From the NCBI RefSeq assembly GCF_003058225.1, contig NZ_QBUG01000007.1, positions 341,043 through 405,042 of the forward strand: DNA of 64,000 nucleotides, given 5' to 3'. The position numbers were made by a program, and so were the translations under genes. The notes below the pieces were generated by a model. The model saw nothing but the letters and a program-made list of their open reading frames with translations, was not told the DNA's origin and made no database searches. Below are positions 39,403 to 48,670 of the stretch, piece after piece. Each line of letters begins with the position of its first letter. The first letter of the stretch is position 1. The DNA comes from Promicromonospora sp. AC04 (lineage in GTDB: Bacteria; Actinomycetota; Actinomycetes; Actinomycetales; Cellulomonadaceae).

Positions 39403-40156
39403 TCTGCGAGATCACCCGGTGCGCGATCGCCGCGTAGCCCTCGTCCGTGACGTGGATGCCGTCCTCGTGCACGTACTGGTCCAGCACCACGTCGGGGTCG
39501 ATCAGCGAGACGTACGTCGCCCCCTGCTGCTCGGCCGCGGCCCGCACCGCGCTGTCGAGGGCACGGGCCTCCAGCCCGATCTCCCACGGCGTGGAGGGCC
39601 CGACGGCGATGATCCGCGCGTCCGGGAACTTCTGGTGCGCAGTCTTGAAGGCCCGCGCGACGGCGCTGAACACCAGCTCCGGGTCCTCCTCGAGCTCGTC
39701 GAAGTCGTTCTGGCCGCCGGCGATCACCACGACGTCGACGCCCTCCTTCGACGCCGCCCGGAGCTGCTCGCCGTAGGACAGCTTCGGGATCGTGACGCTC
39801 CGGCTCACGTAGCCCGTGCCGCCCTGCGCCTCGTTGCGCTCGGCCCAGCCCATCTTGTCGGCCACTATCGTGCTCCACCGCTTCTCCGGCGCCGACGAGC
39901 CCTGACCCACCGTGTACGAGTCGCCGACGAACAGCGCGACAGGCTTCTTCTCGACGGTGACCGTAGGGACCATCGCCGACGCCGACGCCGACGGCGACGC
40001 CGTCGGGCTCGGCGAACCGCTCGCCTCCCCGCTCGTATCACCGGCGGCGGTGCCACCGGCTCCGGCGATCATGCCGACCACCACCGCGGCGACGAGCGCC
40101 ACCACCACGGACGCGACGATCCCGCCGCTCATCAGCCACCGCTTCACGCTGCGCAT
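39395..40156 (-). CDS. SGNH/GDSL hydrolase, membrane-anchored
   Basis: A 253-residue protein: a basic start, one membrane anchor (residues 11-34), a Ser/Pro/Ala linker (41-62), then an SGNH hydrolase domain. Catalytic Ser80 is in [11 protein letters not shown], the Gly/Asn blocks are seen as AQGGTGY and AGGQNDFDE, and the Asp-His pair is in [12 protein letters not shown]. Such proteins act on esters at the cell surface, for example acetyl groups on glycans. The ATG at 40156 is one base after the methyltransferase stop, so the two are coupled. Confidence 0.87.
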   Translation of the reverse strand: MRSVKRWLMSGGIVASVVVALVAAVVVGMIAGAGGTAAGDTSGEASGSPSPTASPSASASAMVPTVTVEKKPVALFVGDSYTVGQGSSAPEKRWSTIVADKMGWAERNEAQGGTGYVSRSVTIPKLSYGEQLRAASKEGVDVVVIAGGQNDFDELEEDPELVFSAVARAFKTAHQKFPDARIIAVGPSTPWEIGLEARALDSAVRAAAEQQGATYVSLIDPDVVLDQYVHEDGIHVTDEGYAAIAHRVISQIS

Positions 40157-40157
40157 C

Positions 40158-41543
40158 CTATGCGCCCGGAAGAACCTGCCTGTCCAGGACCGCGACGGCC
40201 TCCAGGTGGTGCGTGTGCGGGAACAGGTCGAACCCGCGCACGCCCGTGAGCGTATAGCCGTGCCCCGCGAGGTAGCCGACGTCGCGCGCGAGCGCCGCCG
40301 GGTCGCACGCCACGTACACGATGCGGCGCGGGGCACGCGCGGCGATCGCGTCCACCACGGCTCGCCCGGCGCCGGTTCGCGGCGGGTCCAGCACCACGAC
40401 GTCGGCCGCGCCGTCCGGGTCGTCCGCGAGCACGCGGTCCACCGCGCCCTCGCGCAGGTCGACCTGCCCGAACGCGTGCGCGTTGCGCCGCGCGTCCTTC
40501 ACGGCCCGGGCGTCGCCCTCCACGGCGACCACCCGCCCGTCGGGCCCGACGGCGTCCGCGAGCGGCAGCGTGAACAGCCCCGCGCCGGAGTACAGGTCCA
40601 GCACGGTGGCGCCCTCGACGGGCCCGACAGCGTCCAGCACCGCGCCCGTCAGCACGGCCGGCGCCTCACGGTGCACCTGCCAGAACCCGTCGGCGGCCAC
40701 GCGGTAGCGGTGCGTGCCCCACGGTCCAGCCACCGTCTCGGTCACGGCGCGGCGCGCGTTGGGCCGGGTGTCGGGCTTCCCGCGGCGCCACGGCTCGCCG
40801 TCGACCAGCAGCACCGGGTCACCCTCGGAGGGCGCCACCAGCGCGAGCTGCGCGCCCGGCTCCCACGTGCGGGTGAACACGTCCTCGGCGACCGCGAACG
40901 CCGCGATCTCCGCGGTGCCGAGCGGCATCTTCTTCAGCGCGAGCACGTCGTGCGAGCGGTGCTTGCGCATGCCGGCGTGGCCGTCGGCGTCGGCTACCAG
41001 GTCGATGCGCGTGCGGTAGTGCAGGCCACGGCGCTCGTCGTCGCCGGGAACACCCTCGACCGTCACTTCTCGGGCGAGCCAGTCCGGGTCGATCCGGGCC
41101 AGGCGCTGCAGCTGCTCGACCAGCACGTCGGTCTTCCAGCGCCGCTGGGCGGGCAGCGCGACGTGCGACAGCTCGCCGCCGCCGACGCCGTCGGCCCCGG
41201 CGGCGGGCCACGCGGGCTCGACGCGGTCGGGCGAGGCCTGGAGCACCTCGACGGCGTCGGCCCGCCAGAAGCTGGGGCCGCCCTCGGTGACGCGGGCGCG
41301 AACGCGCTCCCCCGGCAGGGTGTGGCGGACGAAGACGACGCGGCCGTCCAGGCGCGCCACGCAGTGGCCGCCGTGCGCGACGGGACCGACCTCCAGCTCG
41401 ACCTCGGTCCCCACCTCGGCCGCGGGGACGTCGCTCACGCGGCGGGCCCGGCCGGGCCGCGGGGAACGCTGCGGACGACGGCGCGGGCGGCCGCCCTGCT
41501 CGGGGTCGGCGGGCGCGGTGCGGCGGTCGGGGTTGCGGGGCAT
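40158..41543 (-). CDS. TRAM-domain class I SAM-dependent RNA methyltransferase
   Basis: A 461-residue RlmD/TrmA-family uracil-5 methyltransferase. A basic Arg/Pro-rich leader (1-36) is followed by a TRAM domain (about 42-95, GPVAHGGHCVARLDGRVVFV in part), a central domain, and a Rossmann domain with the SAM motif DLYSGAGLFTLPLA, the VVLDPPRTGAG motif and nucleophile Cys413 in YVACDPAALARDV. I see no cysteine cluster for the Fe-S centre of RlmD. It is the probable ortholog of Rv2689c. Alternative start: GTG opening VSDVPAAEVG, about 35 residues later. Confidence 0.9.
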   Translation of the reverse strand: MPRNPDRRTAPADPEQGGRPRRRPQRSPRPGRARRVSDVPAAEVGTEVELEVGPVAHGGHCVARLDGRVVFVRHTLPGERVRARVTEGGPSFWRADAVEVLQASPDRVEPAWPAAGADGVGGGELSHVALPAQRRWKTDVLVEQLQRLARIDPDWLAREVTVEGVPGDDERRGLHYRTRIDLVADADGHAGMRKHRSHDVLALKKMPLGTAEIAAFAVAEDVFTRTWEPGAQLALVAPSEGDPVLLVDGEPWRRGKPDTRPNARRAVTETVAGPWGTHRYRVAADGFWQVHREAPAVLTGAVLDAVGPVEGATVLDLYSGAGLFTLPLADAVGPDGRVVAVEGDARAVKDARRNAHAFGQVDLREGAVDRVLADDPDGAADVVVLDPPRTGAGRAVVDAIAARAPRRIVYVACDPAALARDVGYLAGHGYTLTGVRGFDLFPHTHHLEAVAVLDRQVLPGA

Positions 41544-41601
41544 GCGCCCAGTATCCCCTGCCCGGCCATCACCCTTTCCACCGCCTGGCCCGGCGACCCG
41601 C

Positions 41602-42111
41602 TCAGGCAGCGTTCTGTGTCGGCTGTGCACTCCGGATGAAGGGGATGGCGAGCGGGTTGCGGAGCACCTCGCGGCGGTTCGCCTTGACGAGACCGCAGAT
41701 GATCACGACCAGGTGGACGACGAACGTCGCGGCGAAGATCGTGATCGGGATGCCGACCGGATAGAAGCCGTCACCGAGCGACGTGCCCGTCGCGGTGAAG
41801 AGAAGAACGAAGTGTGTGACCAGGGTGATGGTGGCGATCAGGAACGCTGTGATTCCCCAGTTGGCGGCACGACGCGCGTTCTCCGCGGCGAGCCCGCCTT
41901 TCCTCTTCGCGGACGGATACACGGCGGCCATGACGATCCCCGCGACCAGGAGCGAGAGGAACGGGATGCCGATGAAAGCCAGGAAGCCAAGTGCGTAGGA
42001 CACCGCGCCTGTCGGCGGCACTGGCAGGTACTGGGCATGCTGGTTCTGCGACACCTGGGGGTGTAGCGGCATTGCCGCCTGTTGTTGAGGGCCCTGTTGA
42101 GGTGTCGTCAT
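41602..42111 (-). CDS. DUF4870-like membrane protein
   Basis: A 169-residue protein with a Gln/Pro-rich cytoplasmic N-terminus (MTTPQQGPQQQAAMPLHPQV) and about three or four membrane helices (residues 39-66, 88-112, 120-145). The internal segment AENARRAANWGITAF resembles the DUF4870 motif (N-x-x-x-A-x-N-W). The role is unknown. It lies between the transporter and methyltransferase genes on the same strand. The ATG at 42111 is used because the longer frame adds sequence not seen in the family. Confidence 0.72.
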   Translation of the reverse strand: MTTPQQGPQQQAAMPLHPQVSQNQHAQYLPVPPTGAVSYALGFLAFIGIPFLSLLVAGIVMAAVYPSAKRKGGLAAENARRAANWGITAFLIATITLVTHFVLLFTATGTSLGDGFYPVGIPITIFAATFVVHLVVIICGLVKANRREVLRNPLAIPFIRSAQPTQNAA

Positions 42112-42154
42112 TGCGCGATCGTAGCGGTCGCCAGGGACCATGCTGAGCGTTGCC

Positions 42155-44152
42155 CTACATCCGCCGGCCGCGCAGGAAGGTGTCCCCCTCGAGGCCGGTC
42201 TGGCCCCGCGACGAGGCGAGCTGCCACGGCACGGACGCCACCACCACGCCGGGCGTGAACAGCAGGCTGCCCTTGAGGCGCAGTGCCGATTGGTTGTGCA
42301 GCAGCTGCTCCCACCAGTGGCCGACCACGTACTCCGGGATGTAGACGATCACGAGGTCGCGCGGCGACTCGCGGTGCACGGACCGTACGTACTTGAGCAC
42401 GGGCCGCGTGATCTCGCGGAACGGGGAGTCGAGGATGCGCAGGGGCACGGGCAGGTCGAGGGCCTCCCACTCGGCGGTGAGCCGCTCGATGTCCTCGCGG
42501 TCCACGCCCACGGTGACGGCCTCGAGCACGTTGGGCCGCGCGGCCCGCGCGTAGGCCACGGCCCGCATGGTCGGCTTGTGCACCTTGGAGACCAGGACGA
42601 CGGCGTGCACGCGGCTCGGCAGCGCGCGGGCGGCGGAGACGTCGTCGAGCGCGAGCTCGTCGCGTACCCGGTCGTAGTGCTTGCGCACCCCGCGCATGAG
42701 GACGAACAGCACACCCATGGCCAGGATCGTGATCCAGGCACCATGGGTGAACTTGGTGAGCAGCACGATGATCAGGACGGTGCCCGTGAGCCCGAACCCG
42801 ACGCCGTTGACCATCCGCGAGCGCTTCATGCGGCCGCGCACCGCGGGGTTGGGCTCGGTGCGCAGCTCGCGCGTCCAGTGCCGCAGCATGCCGAGCTGGG
42901 ACAGCGTGAACGACACGAACACGCCCACGATGTAGAGCTGGATGAGGCGCGTGGACTGGGCGTCGAAGGCGATGATCAGGACGATCGCGGCGACCGCGAG
43001 GGCGACGATGCCGTTCGAGAACGCGAGCCGGTCGCCGCGGGTGTGCAGCTGGCGCGGCAGGTAGCCGTCGCGCGCGAGGATCGAGCCCAGCACGGGGAAC
43101 CCGTTGAACGCCGTGTTCGCGGCGAGCACCAGGATGAGGCCCGTCACTGCGGACACCGCGTAGAAGGCCGGCGGGAAGCCGGAGAACACGGCCTCGGCGA
43201 GCTGGCCGATCACGGGGATCTGGACGTAGTCGTCGGAGACCGGCTGCCCGTCCACCGTGAGCTGCTCGTGCGGGTTCTCGGCGAACCGGACGCCCGTGGC
43301 CTGCGCCAGCAGCAGGATCGAGATGATCATCGTCGAGGAGATGGTGCCGAGCAGCAGCAGCGTGGTCGCGGCGTTGCGCGACTTGGGCTTGCGGAACGCG
43401 GGGACCCCGTTGCTGATGGCCTCGACGCCGGTCAGGGCGGCGCAGCCGGACGCGAACGCCCGGGCCAGCAGGAACGCGCCCCCGAGGCCGACGAGGCCCT
43501 GGTCGAACGCGGCCTCGGCGGAGAGCTCGAACTCCGCGCTCTGGGCCTCCGGCAGGGTTCCCGAGAAGAAGCGGAACGCGCCGGTGACCACCAGGGCCCC
43601 GACGATCGCCATGTAGCAGTACGTCGGGATCGCGAACGCGGTGCCCGACTCCTTGACGCCGCGCAGGTTGACCAGGGTGAGCAGCGCCACGGCGATCACC
43701 GCAGCGACCACCTCGTGCCCGCGCAGCCCAGGGATGGCCGCGGACGCGTACTGGGCCGCCGACGAGATGGACACCGCCACGGTGAGCACGTAGTCGACGA
43801 GCAGCGCCGACGCCACGCCGATGCCCGCCGACGGACCCAGGTTGGTGGTGGCGACCTCGTAGTCGCCGCCGCCGGACGGGTAGGCGTGCACGTTCTGGCG
43901 GTAGGACGCGACCACGATGAGCAGCACCACGACCACCACGAGGCCGACCCATGGCGAAAATGCCATGGCCGCTATACCGGCGATCGAGAGAGTCAGGAGG
44001 ATCTCGTCCGGCGCGTACGCCACGGACGACAGGGCGTCCGAGGCGAAGACCGGTAGGGCGATCCGTTTGGGCAGCAGCGTGTGCCCCAGGCTCTCGCTGC
44101 GCATGGGGCGGCCGACCAGGAGTCGTTTGGCCGCATCGACGATGTCCGACAC
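42155..44152 (-). CDS. APC-superfamily transporter, KimA-like potassium or amino-acid permease
   Basis: A 665-residue protein with 12 predicted helices and a cytosolic C-terminal domain of about 180 residues (HAVVLVSKVHKPTMRAVAYA, VRSVHRESPRDLVIVYIPEY). The N-terminal PVFASDALSSVAYAPDEIL is the APC/KimA signature. The extended hydrophilic tail and the divergent trkA pair suggest a KimA-type K+ importer, possibly controlled by c-di-AMP, rather than an amino-acid permease. It is the probable ortholog of Rv2690c. The GTG at 44152 is chosen; the next ATG (about 44104) would remove the first 16 residues. Confidence 0.82.
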   Translation of the reverse strand: MSDIVDAAKRLLVGRPMRSESLGHTLLPKRIALPVFASDALSSVAYAPDEILLTLSIAGIAAMAFSPWVGLVVVVVLLIVVASYRQNVHAYPSGGGDYEVATTNLGPSAGIGVASALLVDYVLTVAVSISSAAQYASAAIPGLRGHEVVAAVIAVALLTLVNLRGVKESGTAFAIPTYCYMAIVGALVVTGAFRFFSGTLPEAQSAEFELSAEAAFDQGLVGLGGAFLLARAFASGCAALTGVEAISNGVPAFRKPKSRNAATTLLLLGTISSTMIISILLLAQATGVRFAENPHEQLTVDGQPVSDDYVQIPVIGQLAEAVFSGFPPAFYAVSAVTGLILVLAANTAFNGFPVLGSILARDGYLPRQLHTRGDRLAFSNGIVALAVAAIVLIIAFDAQSTRLIQLYIVGVFVSFTLSQLGMLRHWTRELRTEPNPAVRGRMKRSRMVNGVGFGLTGTVLIIVLLTKFTHGAWITILAMGVLFVLMRGVRKHYDRVRDELALDDVSAARALPSRVHAVVLVSKVHKPTMRAVAYARAARPNVLEAVTVGVDREDIERLTAEWEALDLPVPLRILDSPFREITRPVLKYVRSVHRESPRDLVIVYIPEYVVGHWWEQLLHNQSALRLKGSLLFTPGVVVASVPWQLASSRGQTGLEGDTFLRGRRM

Positions 44153-44219
44153 GTTGGAAACCCTATGCCCGCGGATGCCCTGCAGCGCACCGGCCATCCG
44201 GCGCGGTAGCGTTCCGTCC

Positions 44220-44888
44220 GTGCACTTCGTGATCATGGGCTGCGGCCGTGTGGGCTCCAGCCTCGCCCAGGAGATCGAGGGCCGCGGGCACTCCGTGGCC
44301 GTCATCGACCAGAACCCGGACGCGTTCCGGCGCCTGCCCGCGGACTTTTCCGGCAAGAAGGTGACCGGCGTGGGCTTCGACCGCGACACCCTGGTCCAGG
44401 CGGGGATCGAGGACGCGTACGCGTTCGCCGCGGTGTCCGACGGCGACAACTCCAACATCCTGTCCGCCAGGGTGGTGCGCGAGACGTACGGCGTGGACAA
44501 CGTCGTCGCCCGCATCTACGACCCGCACCGCGCCGAGATCTACCAGCGCCTCGGCATCCCCACGGTCGCCACCGTGCGCTGGACGGCGGACCAGGTGCTG
44601 CGCCGCATGCTGCCGCTGGGCTCCACCGACGAGTACCGCGACCCGTCGGGCACGGTCCGGCTGGCGCAGATCGACTACCACCGGCGCTGGGTGGGCCGGC
44701 CGGTGCTCAGCCTCGAGGCCGCGACGGGCGCGCGCGTCGCGTTCGTCATCCGGTACACGACGGCGGTCCTGCCCACACCCGACATCGTGCTCCAGGAGAA
44801 CGACGTGCTGCACCTCCTCATGACGGCCGACAGCGCCGCCGACGTCGAGCGGATCCTCACCGCCGCCCCACCCGCCGAGGAGGACTGA
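44220..44888 (+). CDS. ceoB: TrkA-family potassium uptake protein, first of pair
   Basis: A 222-residue RCK protein: TrkA-N Rossmann domain with VIMGCGRVGSSLAQEI and the acidic strand-2 end VIDQNPDAF, then a TrkA-C domain (about 140-218). These subunits bind NAD(H) or nucleotides and gate a membrane partner. The GTG at 44220 is used. The stop overlaps the next start as TGATG. It is divergent from the KimA-like transporter gene, matching ceoB (Rv2691) in M. tuberculosis. Confidence 0.9.
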   Translation: MHFVIMGCGRVGSSLAQEIEGRGHSVAVIDQNPDAFRRLPADFSGKKVTGVGFDRDTLVQAGIEDAYAFAAVSDGDNSNILSARVVRETYGVDNVVARIYDPHRAEIYQRLGIPTVATVRWTADQVLRRMLPLGSTDEYRDPSGTVRLAQIDYHRRWVGRPVLSLEAATGARVAFVIRYTTAVLPTPDIVLQENDVLHLLMTADSAADVERILTAAPPAEED

Positions 44889-45553
44889 TGCGCGTAGTCA
44901 TCGCCGGGGCCGGCTCCGTGGGCCGCTCGATCGCCCGGGAGCTGCTGAGCCACGACCACGAGGTCACCCTGATCGACAAGAACGCCTCGGCCATGCGGGT
45001 CTCGCAGGTCCCCGAGGCGGAGTGGGTGCTCGCGGACGCCTGCGAGCTCCCCGCGCTGGAGGCCTCCGAGCTGGAGCAGGCCGACGTCGTCGTCGGCGCC
45101 ACCGGCGACGACAAGGTGAACCTGGTCTTCTCCCTGCTGGGCAAGACGGAGTTCGGGGTGCCGCGCACCGTCGCGCGCGTGAACAACCCGAAGAACGAGT
45201 GGATGTTCGACCAGTCCTGGGGCGTGGACGTCGCGGTCTCGACGCCGCGCATCATGACCGCGATGGTCGAGGAGGCCGTCGCCGTCGGCGACCTCGTGAA
45301 GATCTTCAGCTTCAGCCACTCGGGCGCGGACATCCTGGAGCTCACGCTGCCCGCCGACTCCCGGGTCGCGGGTACCCGCGTGGGCCAGGTGGTGTGGCCG
45401 GCGGAGGTCACGCTCGCGACCATCGTGCGCGACGGCCGCCCGCTGGTGCCCAGCCCGGACGACACCCTGGAGGCCGGCGACGAGCTGCTGCTCGTCGCCG
45501 GCGCGGACGCCGACACGGACGCGCTCCAGAAGCTGCTGGTCCCGAAGGGCTAG
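44888..45553 (+). CDS. ceoC: TrkA-family potassium uptake protein, second of pair
   Basis: A 221-residue RCK protein with a TrkA-N domain (VVIAGAGSVGRSIARELL, then LIDKNASAM) and TrkA-C domain (from about 140, with SRVAGTRVGQVVWPAEVTL). It is translationally coupled to the first copy and probably forms a heteromeric ring with it. Its TAG stop shares the tetranucleotide CTAG (45550-45553) with the stop of the convergent DUF3159 gene. It corresponds to ceoC (Rv2692). Confidence 0.9.
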   Translation: MRVVIAGAGSVGRSIARELLSHDHEVTLIDKNASAMRVSQVPEAEWVLADACELPALEASELEQADVVVGATGDDKVNLVFSLLGKTEFGVPRTVARVNNPKNEWMFDQSWGVDVAVSTPRIMTAMVEEAVAVGDLVKIFSFSHSGADILELTLPADSRVAGTRVGQVVWPAEVTLATIVRDGRPLVPSPDDTLEAGDELLLVAGADADTDALQKLLVPKG

Positions 45554-46293
45554 CCGGCCTGCGCCTGGACCTTCGGCCGCCGCACGACATACCAGGTCAG
45601 GTACAGCACGAGCGCCCAGAGCGGCACGCCCAGCAGGAGGTGGAAGGTGCCCAGCCACGCTATGTCGCCCGCGAAGTAGAGCGGCGTCTTCACGGCGAGG
45701 CGCAGGGCGAACAACCCCACCCAGAGCCAGGTGGCGATCGTGTAGGTCCGCATCTTCGCCGGGTCGTCCCGCCAGGCGGTCAGCGCGGCGAGCACCGAGG
45801 GCTCGCCGTCGGCACGGTTGGCCTCGGCCTTCACGGCGTCGGGCGTCAGGCCGGCGCGCAGCGCCTCGACGACGTAGCCGACGGCGGGACGGCGCACCAA
45901 GATCGTGACGAGCAGCACCACGAGGTACCCGGCGTTGAGCAGCAGGCCGCCCGCGTAGTAGTTCTCGGCCTCGCCCGACGTCCACGCCCACACCACGCCG
46001 ATGGCGATGCCGAGCAGGCCGCCCAGCGCCTGCGTGACGGGCGTGCGCTGCACCAGACGCGCCACGACGAGCACCAGGGCGGCCACCACCGACGCGATGA
46101 GCGGGATCGTCAGGTCCGTGAAGATCACGAAGGCGACAACGAAGACCAGACCGGGTAGCACCGCCTCCACCAGGCCGCGCACACCGCCGACGGCCTGAGC
46201 TGCGGAGAACTCCTCGCCGGCGAGGGCACGCATGCCGCGCGCGGGGGTGTCTGCGGACTGCGGGGGCACGTCAGGACGTGCTGGTTCGCTCAT
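45550..46293 (-). CDS. DUF3159 membrane protein
   Basis: A 247-residue protein with about six predicted helices. The N-terminal cytoplasmic part (1-45) contains EEFSAAQAVGGVRGLVEAVLPG, the usual opening of DUF3159, and the PVTQALGGLLGIAIGVVWAW motif is characteristic. The function is not established; the position beside the trk pair is conserved in actinobacteria (Rv2693c-like). The ATG at 46293 is chosen over 46302. Confidence 0.85.
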   Translation of the reverse strand: MSEPARPDVPPQSADTPARGMRALAGEEFSAAQAVGGVRGLVEAVLPGLVFVVAFVIFTDLTIPLIASVVAALVLVVARLVQRTPVTQALGGLLGIAIGVVWAWTSGEAENYYAGGLLLNAGYLVVLLVTILVRRPAVGYVVEALRAGLTPDAVKAEANRADGEPSVLAALTAWRDDPAKMRTYTIATWLWVGLFALRLAVKTPLYFAGDIAWLGTFHLLLGVPLWALVLYLTWYVVRRPKVQAQAG

Positions 46294-46322
46294 GGGGCCC
46301 ATTGTGCCGTGCTCGGAGGGGG

Positions 46323-46703
46323 TCATTCACCCGGCCGCGGCCGCAGCTCGTAGCGCGGGTTGAACATGGTGCGACGCCCGTCGACGTCGCACACCATGCC
46401 CTCGACGCGGATCCGGCGGCCCGGCTCGATGCCGTCGATGGTCCGCCGCCCGAGCCACACGAGGTCCAGGGCGCCGGAGCCGTCGAAGAGCTCCGCCTCC
46501 ATGGTGGGCACACCCTCGCGCGGGCGCAGCACCACCGAGCGCAGCACGCCGGCGACCTTGCCGCGGGTGCGGTCCGGCAGGGACGTGACGGCCGAGCAGC
46601 CCACGTTGCGGGAGGCGTCGGCGCGTTCCTCGGTGTCCTCGACCTGCTCGTTGGAGGCCAGCGTCGCCGCGATGCGGGACGCGAGAGCCGAGCGCAGCGA
46701 CAT
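46323..46703 (-). CDS. OB-fold nucleic acid-binding protein
   Basis: A 126-residue protein with one OB-fold in residues 45-125 (GKVAGVLRSVVLRP, ELFDGSGALDLVWLGRRTI, GRRIRVEGMVCDVDGR), as found in RecG-type wedge domains. The order between DUF3159 and DUF3710 is conserved (Rv2694c-like). The ligand is unknown; DNA or RNA is likely by fold. It lies 29 bases after the DUF3159 start on the same strand and 15 bases after the DUF3710 stop, so these genes form one unit. Confidence 0.85.
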   Translation of the reverse strand: MSLRSALASRIAATLASNEQVEDTEERADASRNVGCSAVTSLPDRTRGKVAGVLRSVVLRPREGVPTMEAELFDGSGALDLVWLGRRTIDGIEPGRRIRVEGMVCDVDGRRTMFNPRYELRPRPGE

Positions 46704-46718
46704 CAGTGGTTCACCTCG

Positions 46719-47450
46719 TCAGCCGATCTGGGTGATCTCGGGACCGCGGCGCAGCGGGTTGAAGTCCGACATCTGCGGTACGGCGTCCGCCGGGCCGTCC
46801 GCGGCCGAGGCCTGCTGAGCGCCGTCCTTGCGCGCCGACTTCGGCAGCGCCAGGGGCAGCAGGTCGCGCGGCGGGCGCGGGCTCTGGTCCCGCACCACGA
46901 CGATGTTCGCGAACACGGACTCCAGCGGCTTGGCCGACTCGGCGTCCAGCGCCGCCTTGCCCGCCAGCACGCCACGGATGAACCAGCGCGGGCCGTCGAC
47001 GCCGACGAACCGCGCGGGCCGCTGGCCGGACTGCCCGTCCGGGCCGGTCACGGGCATGCGGACCAGCAGCTCGCGGCCGAACACGCCGGGCACGTCGTCC
47101 ACGATCCCGCCCTGCCCGCTCACCGACTGCGCGATCTCGTGCCGGATCTCGTCCCAGATGCCCTCGGTGCGCGGCGCGGCGAAGGCCTGGATCTGGAGGT
47201 TCGACCCCTCCAGCGCGGCCGTCACCCCGGTCACCTTCTGCGTCTTCTTGTCGATCTCCATGCGGAGCTCGAGGCCCGGCATCACCGGCAGCCAGATCGC
47301 TCCGAGGTCGACCCGGGGGCCCATCTCGTCCACCTGCGACCGGTCGAAGGGTCCGTGCGGCCGCTTCTGCTGCTCGGCCTTCACCGACGCCCACTCCACC
47401 GAGGCGGGCTCATTGGCCGTGCCTCGTCGGCTGAACAGACCCACAGCCAC
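46719..47450 (-). CDS. DUF3710 domain protein
   Basis: A 243-residue soluble protein with the DUF3710 pattern: GPFDRSQVDEMGPRVDLGAI, QIQAFAAPRTEGIWDEIRHE, and GVDGPRWFIRGVLAG, then the VVVRDQSPRPPRDLLPLALP segment. The final part (DFNPLRRGPEITQIG) is also common. The function is unknown. It lies upstream of the OB-fold gene in the same unit (Rv2696c-like). Confidence 0.85.
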   Translation of the reverse strand: MAVGLFSRRGTANEPASVEWASVKAEQQKRPHGPFDRSQVDEMGPRVDLGAIWLPVMPGLELRMEIDKKTQKVTGVTAALEGSNLQIQAFAAPRTEGIWDEIRHEIAQSVSGQGGIVDDVPGVFGRELLVRMPVTGPDGQSGQRPARFVGVDGPRWFIRGVLAGKAALDAESAKPLESVFANIVVVRDQSPRPPRDLLPLALPKSARKDGAQQASAADGPADAVPQMSDFNPLRRGPEITQIG

Positions 47451-47575
47451 GCTCCTTCGTTGTTCGTCCGCCCGCGATTGCTTCGCAGGGCAGCGTTATC
47501 CGCTCGTTACTTACAGCCTAGACCCGTCCGGGGCGGAGTTGGGACGGTAGTCGGGACAGCCTTCGTGCGAGGCGC

Positions 47576-48070
47576 TCAGCGCCCGGCGAAACCGCCGCTG
47601 GAACCGAAGCCGCCGTCGCCCCGGTGCGATCCGGGGAGCGTCTCGGCGGTCAGGAACCGCGCCCGCTCGACCTTCTGGATCACGAGCTGCGCCACGCGGT
47701 CGCCACGGACCAGCTTCACGGCCTCGGTGACGTCGGTGTTGAGCAGCGTGACCTTGATCTCGCCGCGGTAGCCGGCGTCCACCGTGCCGGGCGCGTTCAC
47801 GATGGTGACGCCGTGCTTCGCGGCCAGGCCCGACCGCGGGTGCACGAACGCCGCGTAGCCGTCCGGCAGCGCTATCGACACTCCCGTGGGCACCGTCACC
47901 CGGCCCTGCGGCGGGATCTCGAGGTCGACCGTGGTCACCAGGTCGGCACCGGCGTCGCCGGGATGCGCGTAGGAGGGGACGGGAACGTCGTCGAGGAGGC
48001 GGATGAGCACGTCGACCGTGCTCCCGTCGTCGGTCGGCACAGGGGTGGGCACGCCGGAAGAGTACGCCAC
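47576..48070 (-). CDS. dut: Deoxyuridine 5'-triphosphate nucleotidohydrolase
   Basis: A 164-residue trimeric dUTPase that removes dUTP and supplies dUMP. All five motifs are visible: DAGADL, PRSGLAAKHG, NAPGTVDAGYRGE, RGDRVAQLVIQ and the P-loop-like GSHRGDGGFGSSG at the C-terminus. The GTG at 48070 lies four bases behind GAGG and adds about ten residues before the family core; a GTG at 48052 is an alternative. Confidence 0.95.
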   Translation of the reverse strand: MAYSSGVPTPVPTDDGSTVDVLIRLLDDVPVPSYAHPGDAGADLVTTVDLEIPPQGRVTVPTGVSIALPDGYAAFVHPRSGLAAKHGVTIVNAPGTVDAGYRGEIKVTLLNTDVTEAVKLVRGDRVAQLVIQKVERARFLTAETLPGSHRGDGGFGSSGGFAGR

Positions 48071-48141
48071 CTCGGCGCATGCCGCCGCAAGAGTGCCGGG
48101 GAGTGCGCTCGGGCGGTGCTCACGGCTGGGATGATGTCCCC

Positions 48142-48585
48142 ATGACGGCGACCACCCTCACCTTCCACGAGCGTCTCCTGCCTGGTCCCGGTGGCTGGCT
48201 CGGCACGGTCGGTCTGGGCGCCATCGCGGCGATCGCGCTGTGGCCGGTGCACGCGGCGACGGCGGTCGCCGTCGGGCTGCTGGTGTGCGTGGGATCGGCT
48301 GTCGCTCTGGCGGCGACCTCCCCCGTCGTGGAGGTGTCCGACGGCGTCCTGCGCGCCGGGAGCGCCCGGATCCCGGTCGCGCTGCTCGGCGCCGCGGAGC
48401 CGCTCGACGTCGCCGCCATGCGGCACGAGCTGGGCCCGGGCCTCGATGCGCGCGCGTACGTGTGCCTGCGCGCCTGGGCCAGGACCGGGGTGCGGGTCGC
48501 GCTCGACGACCCGGCCGACCCCACCCCCTACTGGCTCGTCTCCACGCGCCGGCCAGAGCTGCTGGTGCAGGCCCTGACGGGCTGA
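48142..48585 (+). CDS. DUF3093 membrane protein
   Basis: A 147-residue protein with two adjacent membrane helices (residues 19-38 and 40-59) and a C-terminal soluble part (PVVEVSDGVLRAGSARIPV; ending with YWLVSTRRPELLVQAL), the DUF3093 layout. It opens LTFHERLLPGPGGWL as is usual. Function unknown. Opposite strand to dut, same neighbour as in M. tuberculosis (Rv2698). Confidence 0.85.
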   Translation: MTATTLTFHERLLPGPGGWLGTVGLGAIAAIALWPVHAATAVAVGLLVCVGSAVALAATSPVVEVSDGVLRAGSARIPVALLGAAEPLDVAAMRHELGPGLDARAYVCLRAWARTGVRVALDDPADPTPYWLVSTRRPELLVQALTG

Positions 48586-48600
48586 GACCTGACGGGCTGG

Positions 48601-48647
48601 GACACGACGAAGGCTGCCACGCACTTGCATGACAGCCCGGTCGTGTC
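48601..48647. terminator. Hairpin between convergent DUF3093 and DUF4193 genes
   Basis: GACACGAC (48601-48608) pairs with GTCGTGTC (48640-48647), and inside it GGCTG pairs with CAGCC. It lies 16 bases after the DUF3093 stop and 24 bases before the DUF4193 stop, so it can end both transcripts. There is no strong U tract, as is normal for actinobacteria. Confidence 0.65.
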
Positions 48648-48670
48648 GTCGGTGCCGAAGGCCTGGTGGA

